Assembly (NCBI RefSeq): GCF_037975245.1
Contig: NC_092571.1
Coordinates: 22,245,917-22,309,916 of the forward strand
Direction: 5' to 3'
DNA: 64,000 nt
DNA from: Apostichopus japonicus
Taxonomy: Eukaryota; Echinodermata; Holothuroidea; Aspidochirotida; Stichopodidae
In this document: in pieces, positions 22,304 to 36,194 of the stretch
How positions within the stretch are numbered: the stretch's first letter is position 1
Layout: the number at the start of each line of letters is the position of its first letter
The notes under the pieces: generated by a model
The model's database searches: none
Told to the model about the DNA's origin: nothing
Seen by the model: only the letters and a program-made list of their open reading frames with translations
Position numbers and translations under genes: made by a program

Positions 22304-23590
22304 CCCCGGATGATGACGTCTTTTACAGCAAGTGCCTACACGGGGAGCTGTAAGTATTAGTTAATCCACCTAACATCTCAGTCCATACAGTGGCGCGATG
22401 GCTTTGCGCACTGTGCGAGCTGATGATCGAGACTCTCTTTTGCATCCGTGGTTCGAACCCCGGGTGATGACGTCTTTTGCCGATCTTTTACAGCAAGTGC
22501 CTACACGGGGAGCTGTAAGTATTAGTTAATCCACCTAATATCTCAGTCCATACAGTGGCGCGATGGCTTGGCGCACTGTGCGAGCTGATGATCGAGACTC
22601 TCTTTTGCATCCGTGGTTCGAACCCCGGGTGATGACGTCTTTTACAGCAAGTGCCTACACGGGGAGCTGTAAGTATTAGTTAATCCACCTAACATCTCAG
22701 TCCATACAGTGGCGCGATGGCTTGGCGCACTGTGCGAGCTGATGATCGAGACTCTCTTTTGCATCCGTGGTTCGAACCCCGGGTGATGACGTCTTTTGCC
22801 GATCTTTTACAGCAAGTGCCTACACGGGGAGCTGTAAGTATTAGTTAATCCACCTAATATCTCAGTCCATACAGTGGCGCGATGGCTTGGCGCACTGTGC
22901 GAGCTGATGATCGAGACTCTCTTTTGCATCCGTGGTTCGAACCCCGGGTGATGACGTCTTTTACAGCAAGTGCCTACACGGGGAGCTGTAAGTATTAGTT
23001 AATCCACCTAATATCTCAGTCCATACAGTGGCGCGATGGCTTGGCGCACTGTGCGAGCTGATGATCGAGACTCTCTTTTGCATCCGTGGTTCGAACCCCG
23101 GGTGATGACGTCTTTTGCCGATCTTTTACAGCAAGTGCCTACACGGGGAGCTGTAAGTATTAGTTAATCCACCTAATATCTCAGTCCATACAGTGGCGCG
23201 ATGGCTTGGCGCACTGTGCGAGCTGATGATCGAGACTCTCTTTTGCATCCGTGGTTCGAACCCCGGGTGATGACGTCTTTTGCCGATCTTTTACAGCAAG
23301 TGCCTACACGGGGAGCTGTAAGTATTAGTTAATCCACCTAATATCTCAGTCCATACAGTGGCGCGATGGCTTGGCGCACTGTGCGAGCTGATGATCGAGA
23401 CTCTCTTTTGCATCCGTGGTTCGAACCCCGGGTGATGACGTCTTTTGCCGATCTTTTACAGCAAGTGCCTACACGGGGAGCTGTAAGTATTAGTTAATCC
23501 ACCTAATATCTCAGTCCATACAGTGGCGCGATGGCTTGGCGCACTGTGCGAGCTGATGATCGAGACTCTCTTTTGCATCCGTGGTTCGAA
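22304..23590 (+). repeat. Eight-unit higher-order repeat, distal copy (1,287 bp)
   Basis: Order S*, L, S, L, S(T), L, L, L with both S* markers. The CTTTGCGC base at 22,405 is 12,825 bp from 9,580, the same offset as the next pair (23,692 and 10,867). It lacks the CGCGGTGGC and GATGTCTT markers of the 9.5-13.6 kb copies, so it separated before those arose. Confidence 0.85.
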
Positions 23591-24712
23591 CCCCGGATGA
23601 TGACGTCTTTTACAGCAAGTGCCTACACGGGGAGCTGTAAGTATTAGTTAATCCACCTAACATCTCAGTCCATACAGTGGCGCGATGGCTTTGCGCACTG
23701 TGCGAGCTGATGATCGAGACTCTCTTTGGCATCCGTGGTTCGAACCCCGGGTGATGACGTCTTTTGCCGATCTTTTACAGCAAGTGCCTACACGGGGAGC
23801 TGTAAGTATTAGTTAATCCACCTAATATCTCAGTCCATACAGTGGCGCGATGGCTTGGCGCACTGTGCGAGCTGATGATCGAGACTCTCTTTTGCATCCG
23901 TGGTTCGAACCCCGGGTGATGACGTCTTTTACAGCAAGTGCCTACACGGGGAGCTGTAAGTATTAGTTAATCCACCTAACATCTCAGTCCATACAGTGGC
24001 GCGATGGCTTGGCGCACTGTGCGAGCTGATGATCGAGACTCTCTTTTGCATCCGTGGTTCGAACCCCGGGTGATGACGTCTTTTGCCGATCTTTTACAGC
24101 AAGTGCCTACACGGGGAGCTGTAAGTATTAGTTAATCCACCTAATATCTCAGTCCATACAGTGGCGCGATGGCTTGGCGCACTGTGCGAGCTGATGATCG
24201 AGACTCTCTTTTGCATCCGTGGTTCGAACCCCGGGTGATGACGTCTTTTACAGCAAGTGCCTACACGGGGAGCTGTAAGTATTAGTTAATCCACCTAATA
24301 TCTCAGTCCATACAGTGGCGCGATGGCTTGGCGCACTGTGCGAGCTGATGATCGAGACTCTCTTTTGCATCCGTGGTTCGAACCCCGGGTGATGACGTCT
24401 TTTGCCGATCTTTTACAGCAAGTGCCTACACGGGGAGCTGTAAGTATTAGTTAATCCACCTAATATCTCAGTCCATACAGTGGCGCGATGGCTTGGCGCA
24501 CTGTGCGAGCTGATGATCGAGACTCTCTTTTGCATCCGTGGTTCGAACCCCGGGTGATGACGTCTTTTGCCGATCTTTTACAGCAAGTGCCTACACGGGG
24601 AGCTGTAAGTATTAGTTAATCCACCTAATATCTCAGTCCATACAGTGGCGCGATGGCTTGGCGCACTGTGCGAGCTGATGATCGAGACTCTCTTTTGCAT
24701 CCGTGGTTCGAA
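23591..24712 (+). repeat. Truncated higher-order repeat, distal block (1,122 bp)
   Basis: Seven units, S*, L, S, L, S(T), L, L, then an S unit where the eighth L is expected. CTTTGCGC is at 23,692. This is the right-hand limit of recognisable eight-unit organisation. Confidence 0.75.
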
Positions 24713-25077
24713 CCCCGGGTGATGACGTCTTTTACAGCAAGTGCCTACACGGGGAGCTGTAAGTATTAGTTAATCCACCTAACATCTCAGTCCATACAGT
24801 GGCGCGATGGCTTGGCGCACTGTGCGAGCTGATGATCGAGACTCTCTTTTGCATCTGTGGTTCGAACCCCGGGTGATGACGTCTTTTGCCGATCTTTTAC
24901 AGCAAGTGCCTACACGGGGAGCTGTAAGTATTAGTTAATCCACCTAATATCTCAGTCCATACAGTGGCGCGATGGCTTGGCGCACTGTGCGAGCTGATGA
25001 TCGAGACTCTCTTTTGCATCCGTGGTTCGAACCCCGGGTGATGACGTCTTTTACAGCAAGTGCCTACACGGGGAGCT

Positions 25078-25326
25078 TTAAGTATTAGTTAATCCACCTA
25101 ACATCTCAGTCCATACAGTGGCGCGATGGCTTGGCGCACTGTGTGAGCTGATGATCGAGACTCTCTTTTGCATCCGTGGTTCGAACCCCGGGTGATGACG
25201 TCTTTTACAGCAAGTGCCTACACGGGAGCTGTAAGTATTAGTTAATCCACCTAACATCTCAGTCCATACAGTGGCGCGATGGCTTGGCGCACTGTGCGAG
25301 CTGATGATCGAGACTCTCTTTTGCAT
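25078..25326 (-). other. Chance minus-strand ORF across two S units, not a gene
   Basis: An 82-residue frame is open because the S unit at 25,186 has lost one base (CACGGGAGC), making it 153 bp so that the frame persists into the next repeat. It ends where CTGTAAG is changed to CTTTAAG at 25,078, which makes a stop. The translation is the repeat read twice, with no recognisable domain, and no neighbouring unit supports the same frame. I regard it as non-coding. Confidence 0.9.
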
Positions 25327-25338
25327 CCGTGGTTCGAA
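25186..25338 (+). repeat. 153-bp S unit with one-base deletion
   Basis: The G4 tract of CACGGGGAGC is reduced to G3. It is the only S unit with an altered length apart from the composite unit. The tract lies in the variable loop of the unit's hairpin. Confidence 0.85.
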
Positions 25339-28300
25339 CCCCGGGTGATGACGTCTTTTGCCGATCTTTTACAGCAAGTGCCTACACGGGGAGCTGTAAG
25401 TATTAGTTAATCCACCTAATATCTCAGTCCATACAGTGGCGCGATGGCTTGGCGCACTGTGCGAGCTGATGATCGAGACTCTCTTTTGCATCCGTGGTTC
25501 GAACCCCGGGTGATGACGTCTTTTACAGCAAGTGCCTACACGGGGAGCTGTAAGTATTAGTTAATCCACCTAACATCTCAGTCCATACAGTGGCGCGATG
25601 GCTTGGCGCACTGTGCGAGCTGATGATCGAGACTCTCTTTTGCATCTGTGGTTCGAACCCCGGGTGATGACGTCTTTTGCCGATCTTTTACAGCAAGTGC
25701 CTACACGGGGAGCTGTAAGTATTAGTTAATCCACCTAATATCTCAGTCCATACAGTGGCGCGATGGCTTGGCGCACTGTGCGAGCTGATGATCGAGACTC
25801 TCTTTTGCATCCGTGGTTCGAACCCCGGGTGATGACGTCTTTTACAGCAAGTGCCTACACGGGGAGCTGTAAGTATTAGTTAATCCACCTAACATCTCAG
25901 TCCATACAGTGGCGCGATGGCTTGGCGCACTGTGCGAGCTGATGATCGAGACTCTCTTTTGCATCCGTGGTTCGAACCCCGGGTGATGACGTCTTTTGCC
26001 GATCTTTTACAGCAAGTGCCTACACGGGGAGCTGTAAGTATTAGTTAATCCACCTAATATCTCAGTCCATACAGTGGCGCGATGGCTTGGCGCACTGTGC
26101 GAGCTGATGATCGAGACTCTCTTTTGCATCCGTGGTTCGAACCCCGGGTGATGACGTCTTTTACAGCAAGTGCCTACACGGGGAGCTGTAAGTATTAGTT
26201 AATCCACCTAACATCTCAGTCCATACAGTGGCGCGATGGCTTGGCGCACTGTGCGAGCTGATGATCGAGACTCTCTTTTGCATCCGTGGTTCGAACCCCG
26301 GGTGATGACGTCTTTTACAGCAAGTGCCTACACGGAGAGCTGTAAGTATTAGTTAATCCACCTAACATCTCAGTCCATACAGTGGCGCGATGGCTTGGCG
26401 CACTGTGCGAGCTGATGATCGAGACTCTCTTTTGCATCCGTGGTTCGAACCCCGGGTGATGACGTCTTTTACAGCAAGTGCCTACACGGGGAGCTGTAAG
26501 TATTAGTTAATCCACCTAACATCTCAGTCCATACAGTGGCGCGATGGCTTGGCGCACTGTGCGAGCTGATGATCGAGACTCTCTTTTGCATCCGTGGTTC
26601 GAACCCCGGGTGATGACGTCTTTTGCCGATCTTTTACAGCAAGTGCCTACACGGGGAGCTGTAAGTATTAGTTAATCCACCTAATATCTCAGTCCATACA
26701 GTGGCGCGATGGCTTGGCGCACTGTGCGAGCTGATGATCGAGACTCTCTTTTGCATCCGTGGTTCGAACCCCGGGTGATGACGTCTTTTGCCGATCTTTT
26801 ACAGCAAGTGCCTACACGGGGAGCTGTAAGTATTAGTTAATCCACCTAATATCTCAGTCCATACAGTGGCGCGATGGCTTGGCGCACTGTGCGAGCTGAT
26901 GATCGAGACTCTCTTTTGCATCCGTGGTTCGAACCCCGGGTGATGACGTCTTTTACAGCAAGTGCCTACACGGGGAGCTGTAAGTATTAGTTAATCCACC
27001 TAACATCTCAGTCCATACAGTGGCGCGATGGCTTGGCGCACTGTGCGAGCTGATGATCGAGACTCTCTTTTGCATCCGTGGTTCGAACCCCGGGTGATGA
27101 CGTCTTTTGCCGATCTTTTACAGCAAGTGCCTACACGGGGAGCTGTAAGTATTAGTTAATCCACCTAATATCTCAGTCCATACAGTGGCGCGATGGCTTG
27201 GCGCACTGTGCGAGCTGATGATCGAGACTCTCTTTTGCATCCGTGGTTCGAACCCCGGGTGATGACGTCTTTTACAGCAAGTGCCTACACGGGGAGCTGT
27301 AAGTATTAGTTAATCCACCTAACATCTCAGTCCATACAGTGGCGCGATGGCTTGGCGCACTGTGCGAGCTGATGATCGAGACTCTCTTTTGCATCCGTGG
27401 TTCGAACCCCGGGTGATGACGTCTTTTGCCGATCTTTTACAGCAAGTGCCTACACGGGGAGCTGTAAGTATTAGTTAATCCACCTAATATCTCAGTCCAT
27501 ACAGTGGCGCGATGGCTTGGCGCACTGTGCGAGCTGATGATCGAGACTCTCTTTTGCATCCGTGGTTCGAACCCCGGGTGATGACGTCTTTTGCCGATCT
27601 TTTACAGCAAGTGCCTACACGGGGAGCTGTAAGTATTAGTTAATCCACCTAATATCTCAGTCCATACAGTGGCGCGATGGCTTGGCGCACTGTGCGAGCT
27701 GATGATCGAGACTCTCTTTTGCATCCGTGGTTCGAACCCCGGGTGATGACGTCTTTTGCCGATCTTTTACAGCAAGTGCCTACACGGGGAGCTGTAAGTA
27801 TTAGTTAATCCACCTAATATCTCAGTCCATACAGTGGCGCGATGGCTTGGCGCACTGTGCGAGCTGATGATCGAGACTCTCTTTTGCATCCGTGGTTCGA
27901 ACCCCGGGTGATGACGTCTTTTACAGCAAGTGCCTACACGGGGAGCTGTAAATATTAGTTAATCCACCTAACATCTCAGTCCATACAGTGGCGCGATGGC
28001 TTGGCGCACTGTGCGAGCTGATGATCGAGACTCTCTTTTGCATCCGTGGTTCGAACCCCGGGTGATGACGTCTTTTACAGCAAGTGCCTACACGGGGAGC
28101 TGTAAGTATTAGTTAATCCACCTAACATCTCAGTCCATACAGTGGCGCGATGGCTTGGCGCACTGTGCGAGCTGATGATCGAGACTCTCTTTTGCATCCG
28201 TGGTTCGAACCCCGGGTGATGACGTCTTTTACAGCAAGTGCCTACACGGGGAGCTGTAAGTATTAGTTAATCCACCTAACATCTCAGTCCATACAGTGGC

Positions 28301-30937
28301 GCGATGGCTTGGCGCACTGTGCGAGCTGATGATCGAGACTCTCTTTTGCATCCGTGGTTCGAACCCCGGGTGATGACGTCTTTTGCCGATCTTTTACAGC
28401 AAGTGCCTACACGGGGAGCTGTAAGTATTAGTTAATCCACCTAATATCTCAGTCCATACAGTGGCGCGATGGCTTGGCGCACTGTGCGAGCTGATGATCG
28501 AGACTCTCTTTTGCATCCGTGGTTCGAACCCCGGGTGATGACGTCTTTTGCCGATCTTTTACAGCAAGTGCCTACACGGGGAGCTGTAAGTATTAGTTAA
28601 TCCACCTAATATCTCAGTCCATACAGTGGCGCGATGGCTTGGCGCACTGTGCGAGCTGATGATCGAGACTCTCTTTTGCATCCGTGGTTCGAACCCCGGG
28701 TGATGACGTCTTTTACAGCAAGTGCCTACACGGGGAGCTGTAAGTATTAGTTAATCCACCTAACATCTCAGTCCATACAGTGGCGCGATGGCTTGGCGCA
28801 CTGTGCGAGCTGATGATCGAGACTCTCTTTTGCATCCGTGGTTCGAACCCCGGGTGATGACGTCTTTTGCCGATCTTTTACAGCAAGTGCCTACACGGGG
28901 AGCTGTAAGTATTAGTTAATCCACCTAATATCTCAGTCCATACAGTGGCGCGATGGCTTGGCGCACTGTGCGAGCTGATGATCGAGACTCTCTTTTGCAT
29001 CCGTGGTTCGAACCCCGGGTGATGACGTCTTTTACAGCAAGTGCCTACACGGGGAGCTGTAAGTATTAGTTAATCCACCTAACATCTCAGTCCATACAGT
29101 GGCGCGATGGCTTGGCGCACTGTGCGAGCTGATGATCGAGATTCTCTTTTGCATCCGTGGTTCGAACCCCGGGTGATGACGTCTTTTGCCGATCTTTTAC
29201 AGCAAGTGCCTACACGGGGAGCTGTAAGTATTAGTTAATCCACCTAATATCTCAGTCCATACAGTGGCGCGATGGCTTGGCGCACTGTGCGAGCTGATGA
29301 TCGAGACTCTCTTTTGCATCCGTGGTTCGAACCCCGGGTGATGACGTCTTTTACAGCAAGTGCCTACACGGGGAGCTGTAAATATTAGTTAATCCACCTA
29401 ACATCTCAGTCCATACAGTGGCGCGATGGCTTGGCGCACTGTGCGAGCTGATGATCGAGACTCTCTTTTGCATCCGTGGTTCGAACCCCGGGTGATGACG
29501 TCTCTTGCCGATCTTTTACAGCAAGTGCCTACACGGGGAGCTGTAAGTATTAGTTAATCCACCTAATATCTCAGTTCACACAGTGGCGCGATGGCTTGGC
29601 GCACTGTGCGAGCTGATGATCGAGACTCTCTTTTGCATCCGTGGTTCGAACCCCGGGTGATGACGTCTTTTGCCGATCTTTTACAGCAAGTGCCTACACG
29701 GGGAGCTGTAAGTATTAGTTAATCCACCTAATATCTCAGTCCATACAGTGGCGCGATGGCTTGGCGCACTGTGCGAGCTGATGATCGAGATTCTCTTTTG
29801 CATCCGTGGTTCGAACCCCGGGTGATGACGTCTTTTGCCGATCTTTTACAGCAAGTGCCTACACGGGGAGCTGTAAGTATTAGTTAATCCACCTAATATC
29901 TCAGTCCATACAGTGGCGCGATGGCTTGGCGCACTGTGCGAGCTGATGATCGAGACTCTCTTTTGCATCCGTGGTTCGAACCCCGGGTGATGACGTCTTT
30001 TACAGCAAGTGCCTACACGGGGAGCTGTAAGTATTAGTTAATCCACCTAATATCTCAGTCCATACAGTGGCGCGATGGCTTGGCGCACTGTGCGAGCTGA
30101 TGATCGAGACTCTCTTTTGCATCCGTGGTTCGAACCCCGGGTGATGACGTCTTTTACAGCAAGTGCCTACACGGGGAGCTGTAAGTATTAGTTAATCCAC
30201 CTAACATCTCAGTCCATACAGTGGCGCGATGGCTTGGCGCACTGTGCGAGCTGATGATCGAGACTCTCTTTTGCATCCGTGGTTCGAACCCCGGGTGATG
30301 ACGTCTTTTGCCGATCTTTTACAGCAAGTGCCTACACGGGGAGCTGTAAGTATTAGTTAATCCACCTAATATCTCAGTCCATACAGTGGCGCGATGGCTT
30401 GGCGCACTGTGCGAGCTGATGATCGAGACTCTCTTTTGCATCCGTGGTTCGAACCCCGGGTGATGACGTCTTTTACAGCAAGTGCCTACACGGGGAGCTG
30501 TAAGTATTAGTTAATCCACCTAACATCTCAGTCCATACAGTGGCGCGATGGCTTGGCGCACTGTGCGAGCTGATGATCGAGACTCTCTTTTGCATCCGTG
30601 GTTCGAACCCCGGGTGATGACGTCTTTTGCCGATCTTTTACAGCAAGTGCCTACACGGGGAGCTGTAAGTATTAGTTAATCCACCTAATATCTCAGTCCA
30701 TACAGTGGCGCGATGGCTTGGCGCACTGTGCGAGCTGATGATCGAGACTCTCTTTTGCATCCGTGGTTCGAACCCCGGGTGATGACGTCTTTTGCCGATC
30801 TTTTACAGCAAGTGCCTACACGGGGAGCTGTAAGTATTAGTTAATCCACCTAATATCTCAGTCCATACAGTGGCGCGATGGCTTGGCGCACTGTGCGAGC
30901 TGATGATCGAGACTCTCTTTTGCATCCGTGGTTCGAA

Positions 30938-31575
30938 CCCCGGGTGATGACGTCTTTTGCCGATCTTTTACAGCAAGTGCCTACACGGGGAGCTGTAAGT
31001 ATTATTTAATCCACCTAATATCTCAGTCCATACAGTGGCGCGATGGCTTGGCGCACTGTGCGAGCTGATGATCGAGACTCTCTTTTGCATCCGTGGTTCG
31101 AACCCCGGGTGATGACGTCTTTTACAGCAAGTGCCTACACGGGGAGCTGTAAGTATTAGTTAATCCACATAACATCTCAGTCCATACAGTGGCGCGATGG
31201 CTTGGCGCACTGTGCGAGCTGATGATCGAGACTCTCTTTTGCATCCGTGGTTCGAACCCCGGGTGATGACGTCTTTTGCCGATCTTTTACAGCAAGTGCC
31301 TACACGGGGAGCTGTAAGTATTAGTTAATCCACCTAATATCTCAGTCCATACAGTGGCGCGATGGCTTGGCGCACTGTGCGAGCTGATGATCGAGACTCT
31401 CTTTTGCATCCGTGGTTCGAACCCCGTGTGATGACAGCTTTTACAGCATGTGCCTACACGGAGAGCTGTAAGTATTAGTTAATCCACCTAACATCTCAGT
31501 CCATACAGTGGCGCGATGGCTTGGCGCACTGTGCGAGCTGATGATCGAGACTCTCTTTTGCATCCGTGGTTCGAA
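30938..31575 (+). repeat. Four-unit block, first copy (offset about 3,025 bp)
   Basis: Order L, S, L, S. Rare markers are TATTATTTAATCC at 31,005, CCACATAACATC at 31,169, and a divergent S unit starting CCCCGTGTGATGACAGC with a GGAGAGC loop. All recur at 33,963-34,599. The divergent S unit also has a private GCATGTG. Confidence 0.85.
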
Positions 31576-33962
31576 CCCCGGGTGATTACGTCTTTTGCCG
31601 ATCTTTTACAGCAAGTGCCTACACGGGGAGCTGTAAGTATTAGTTAATCCACCTAATATCTCAGTCCATACAGTGGCGCGATGGCTTGGCGCACTGTGCG
31701 AGCTGATGATCGAGACTCTCTTTTGCATCCGTGGTTCGAACCCCGGGTGATGACGTCTTTTGCCGATCTTTTACAGCAAGTGCCTACACGGGGAGCTGTA
31801 AGTATTAGTTAATCCACCTAATATCTCAGTCCATACAGTGGCGCGATGGCTTGGCGCACTGTGCGAGCTGATGATCGAGACTCTCTTTTGCATCCGTGGT
31901 TCGAACCCCGGGTGATGACGTCTTTTACAGCAAGTGCCTACACGGGGAGCTGTAAGTATTAGTTAATCCACCTAACATCTCAGTCCATACAGTGGCGCGA
32001 TGGCTTGGCGCACTGTGCGAGCTGATGATCGAGACTCTCTTTTGCATCCGTGGTTCGAACCCCGGGTGATGACGTCTTTTACAGCAAGTGCCTACACGGG
32101 GAGCTGTAAGTATTAGTTAATCCACCTAACATCTCAGTCCATACAGTGGCGCGATGGCTTGGCGCACTGTGCGAGCTGATGATCGAGACTCTCTTTTGCA
32201 TCCGTGGTTCGAACCCCGGGTGATGACGTCTTTTGCCGATCTTTTACAGCAAGTGCCTACACGGGGAGCTGTAAGTATTAGTTAATCCACCTAATATCTC
32301 AGTCCATACAGTGGCGCGATGGCTTGGCGCACTGTGCGAGCTGATGATCGAGACTCTCTTTTGCATCCGTGGTTCGAACCCCGGGTGATGACGTCTTTTA
32401 CAGCAAGTGCCTACACGGGGAGCTGTAAGTATTAGTTAATCCACCTAACATCTCAGTCCATACAGTGGCGCGATGGCTTGGCGCACTGTGCGAGCTGATG
32501 ATCGAGATTCTCTTTTGCATCCGTGGTTCGAACCCCGGGTGATGACGTCTTTTGCCGATCTTTTACAGCAAGTGCCTACACGGGGAGCTGTAAGTATTAG
32601 TTAATCCACCTAATATCTCAGTCCATACAGTGGCGCGATGGCTTGGCGCACTGTGCGAGCTGATGATCGAGACTCTCTTTTGCATCCGTGGTTCGAACCC
32701 CGGGTGATGACGTCTTTTACAGCAAGTGCCTACACGGGGAGCTGTAAGTATTAGTTAATCCACCTAATATCTCAGTCCATACAGTGGCGCGATGGCTTGG
32801 CGCACTGTGCGAGCTGATGATCGAGACTCTCTTTTGCATCCGTGGTTCGAACCCCGGGTGATGACGTCTTTTACAGCAAGTGCCTACACGGGGAGCTGTA
32901 AGTATTAGTTAATCCACCTAACATCTCAGTCCATACAGTGGCGCGATGGCTTGGCGCACTGTGCGAGCTGATGATTGAGACTCTCTTTTGCATCCGTGGT
33001 TCGAACCCCGGGTGATGACGTCTTTTGCCGATCTTTTACAGCAAGTGCCTACACGGGGAGCTGTAAGTATTAGTTAATCCACCAAATATCTCAGTCCATA
33101 CAGTGGCGCGATGGCTTGGCGCACTGTGCGAGCTGATGATCGAGACTCTCTTTTGCATCCGTGGTTCGAACCCCGGGTGATGACGTCTTTTACAGCAAGT
33201 GCCTACACGGGGAGCTGTAAGTATTAGTTAATCCACCTAACATCTCAGTCCATACAGTGGCGCGATGGCTTGGCGCACTGTGCGAGCTGATGATCGAGAC
33301 TCTCTTTTGCATCCGTGGTTCGAACCCCGGGTGATGACGTCTTTTACAGCAAGTGCCTACACGGGGAGCTGTAAGTATTAGTTAATCCACCTAACATCTC
33401 AGTCCATACAGTGGCGCGATGGCTTGGCGCACTGTGCGAGCTGATGATCGAGACTATATTTTGCATCCGTGGTTCGAACCCCGGGTGATGACGTCTTTTA
33501 CAGCAAGTGCCTACACGGGGAGCTGTAAGTATTAGTTAATCCACCTAACATCTCAGTCCATACAGTGGCGCGATGGCTTGGCGCACTGTGCGAGCTGATG
33601 ATCGAGACTCTCTTTTGCATCCGTGGTTCGAACCCCGGGTGATGACGTCTTTTGCCGATCTTTTACAGCAAGTGCCTACACGGGGAGCTGTAAGTATTAG
33701 TTAATCCACCTAATATCTCAGTCCATAAAGTGGCGCGATGGCTTGGCGCACTGTGCGAGCTGATGATCGAGACTCTCTTTTGCATCCGTGGTTCGAACCC
33801 CGGGTGATGACGTCTTTTGCCGATCTTTTACAGCAAGTGCCTACACGGGGAGCTGTAAGTATTAGTTAATCCACCTAATATCTCAGTCCATACAGTGGCG
33901 CGATGGCTTGGCGCACTGTGCGAGCTGATGATCGAGACTCTCTTTTGCATCCGTGGTTCGAA

Positions 33963-34599
33963 CCCCGGGTGATGACGTCTTTTGCCGATCTTTTACAGCA
34001 AGTGCCTACACGGGGAGCTGTAAGTATTATTTAATCCACCTAATATCTCAGTCCATACAGTGGCGCGATGGCTTGGCGCACTGTGCGAGCTGATGATCGA
34101 GACTCTCTTTTGCATCCGTGGTTCGAACCCCGGGTGATGACGTCTTTTACAATAAGTGCCTACACGGGGAGCTGTAAGTATTAGTTAATCCACATAACAT
34201 CTCAGTCCATACAGTGGCGCGATGGCTTGGCGCACTGTGCGAGCTGATGATCGAGACTCTCTTTTGCATCCGTGGTTCGAACCCCGGGTGATGACGTCTT
34301 TTGCCGATCTTTACAGCAAGTGCCTACACGGGGAGCTGTAAGTATTAGTTAATCCACCTAATATCTCAGTCCATACAGTGGCGCGATGGCTTGGCGCACT
34401 GTGCGAGCTGATGATCGAGACTCTCTTTTGCATCCGTGGTTCGAACCCCGTGTGATGACAGCTTTTACAGCAAGTGCCTACACGGAGAGCTGTAAGTATT
34501 AGTTAATCCACCTAACATCTCAGTCCATACAGTGGCGCGATGGCTTGGCGCACTGTGCGAGCTGATGATCGAGACTCTCTTTTGCATCCGTGGTTCGAA
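33963..34599 (+). repeat. Four-unit block, second copy
   Basis: Shares the markers at 34,030, 34,194 and 34,451 with 30,938-31,575. The third unit lacks one T in GATCTTTTACAG (164 bp), which shortens the offset from 3,025 to 3,024 after that point. The second unit has a private ACAATAAG. Confidence 0.85.
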
Positions 34600-36194
34600 C
34601 CCCGGGTGATGACGTCTTTTACAGCAAGTGCCTACACGGGGAGCTGTAAGTATTAGTTAATCCACCTAATATCTCAGTCCATACAGTGGCGCGATGGCTT
34701 GGCGCACTGTGCGAGCTGATGATCGAGACTCTCTTTTGCATCCGTGGTTCGAACCCCGGGTGATGACGTCTTTTGCCGATCTTTTACAGCAAGTGCCTAC
34801 ACGGGGAGCTGTAAGTATTAGTTAATCCACCTAATATCTCAGTCCATACAGTGGCGCGATGGCTTGGCGCACTGTGCGAGCTGATGATCGAGACTCTCTT
34901 TTGCATCCGTGGTTCGAACCCCGGGTGATGACGTCTTTTGCCGATCTTTTACAGCAAGTGCCTACACGGGGAGCTGTAAGTATTAGTTAATCCACCTAAT
35001 ATCTCAGTCCATACAGTGGCGCGATGGCTTGGCGCACTGTGCGAGCTGATGATCGAGACTCTCTTTTGCATCCGTGGTTCGAACCCCGGGTGATGACGTC
35101 TTTTACAGCAAGTGCCTACACGGGGAGCTGTAAGTATTAGTTAATCCACCTAATATCTCAGTCCATACAGTGGCGCGATGGCTTGGCGCACTGTGCGAGC
35201 TGATGATCGAGACTCTCTTTTGCATCCGTGGTTCGAACCCCGGGTGATGACGTCTTTTACAGCAAGTGCCTACACGGGGAGCTGTAAGTATTAGTTAATC
35301 CACCTAACATCTCAGTCCATACAGTGGCGCGATGGCTTGGCGCACTGTGCGAGCTGATGATCGAGACTCTCTTTTGCATCCGTGGTTCGAACCCCGGGTG
35401 ATGACGTCTTTTACAGCAAGTGCCTACACGGGGAGCTGTAAGTATTAGTTAATCCACCTAACATCTCAGTCCATACAGTGGCGCGATGGCTTGGCGCACT
35501 GTGCGAGCTGATGATCGAGACTCTCTTTTGCATCCGTGGTTCGAACCCCGGGTGATGACGTCTTTTGCCGATCTTTTACAGCAAGTGCCTACACGGGGAG
35601 CTGTAAGTATTAGTTAATCCACCTAATATCTCAGTCCATACAGTGGCGCGATGGCTTGGCGCACTGTGCGAGCTGATGATCGAGACTCTCTTTTGCATCC
35701 GTGGTTCGAACCCCGGGTGATGACGTCTTTTACAGCAAGTGCCTACACGGGGAGCTGTAAGTATTAGTTAATCCACCTAACATCTCAGTCCATACAGTGG
35801 CGCGATGGCTTGGCGCACTGTGCGAGCTGATGATCGAGACTCTCTTTTGCATCCGTGGTTCGAACCCCGGGTGATGACGTCTTTTGCCGATCTTTTACAG
35901 CAAGTGCCTACACGGGGAGCTGTAAGTATTAGTTAATCCACCTAATATCTCAGTCCATACAGTGGCGCGATGGCTTGGCGCACTGTGCGAGCTGATGATC
36001 GAGACTCTCTTTTGCATCCGTGGTTCGAACCCCGGGTGATGACGTCTTTTGCCGATCTTTTACAGCAAGTGCCTACACGGGGAGCTGTAAGTATTAGTTA
36101 ATCCACCTAATATCTCAGTCCATACAGTGGCGCGATGGCTTGGCGCACTGTGCGAGCTGATGATCGAGACTCTCTTTTGCATCCGTGGTTCGAA

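Noticed and set aside
25078-25326. 82-residue minus-strand ORF
   Set aside because: It is the repeat read twice, opened by a one-base deletion in one short unit and closed by a private substitution. There is no domain, and no other unit keeps the frame.
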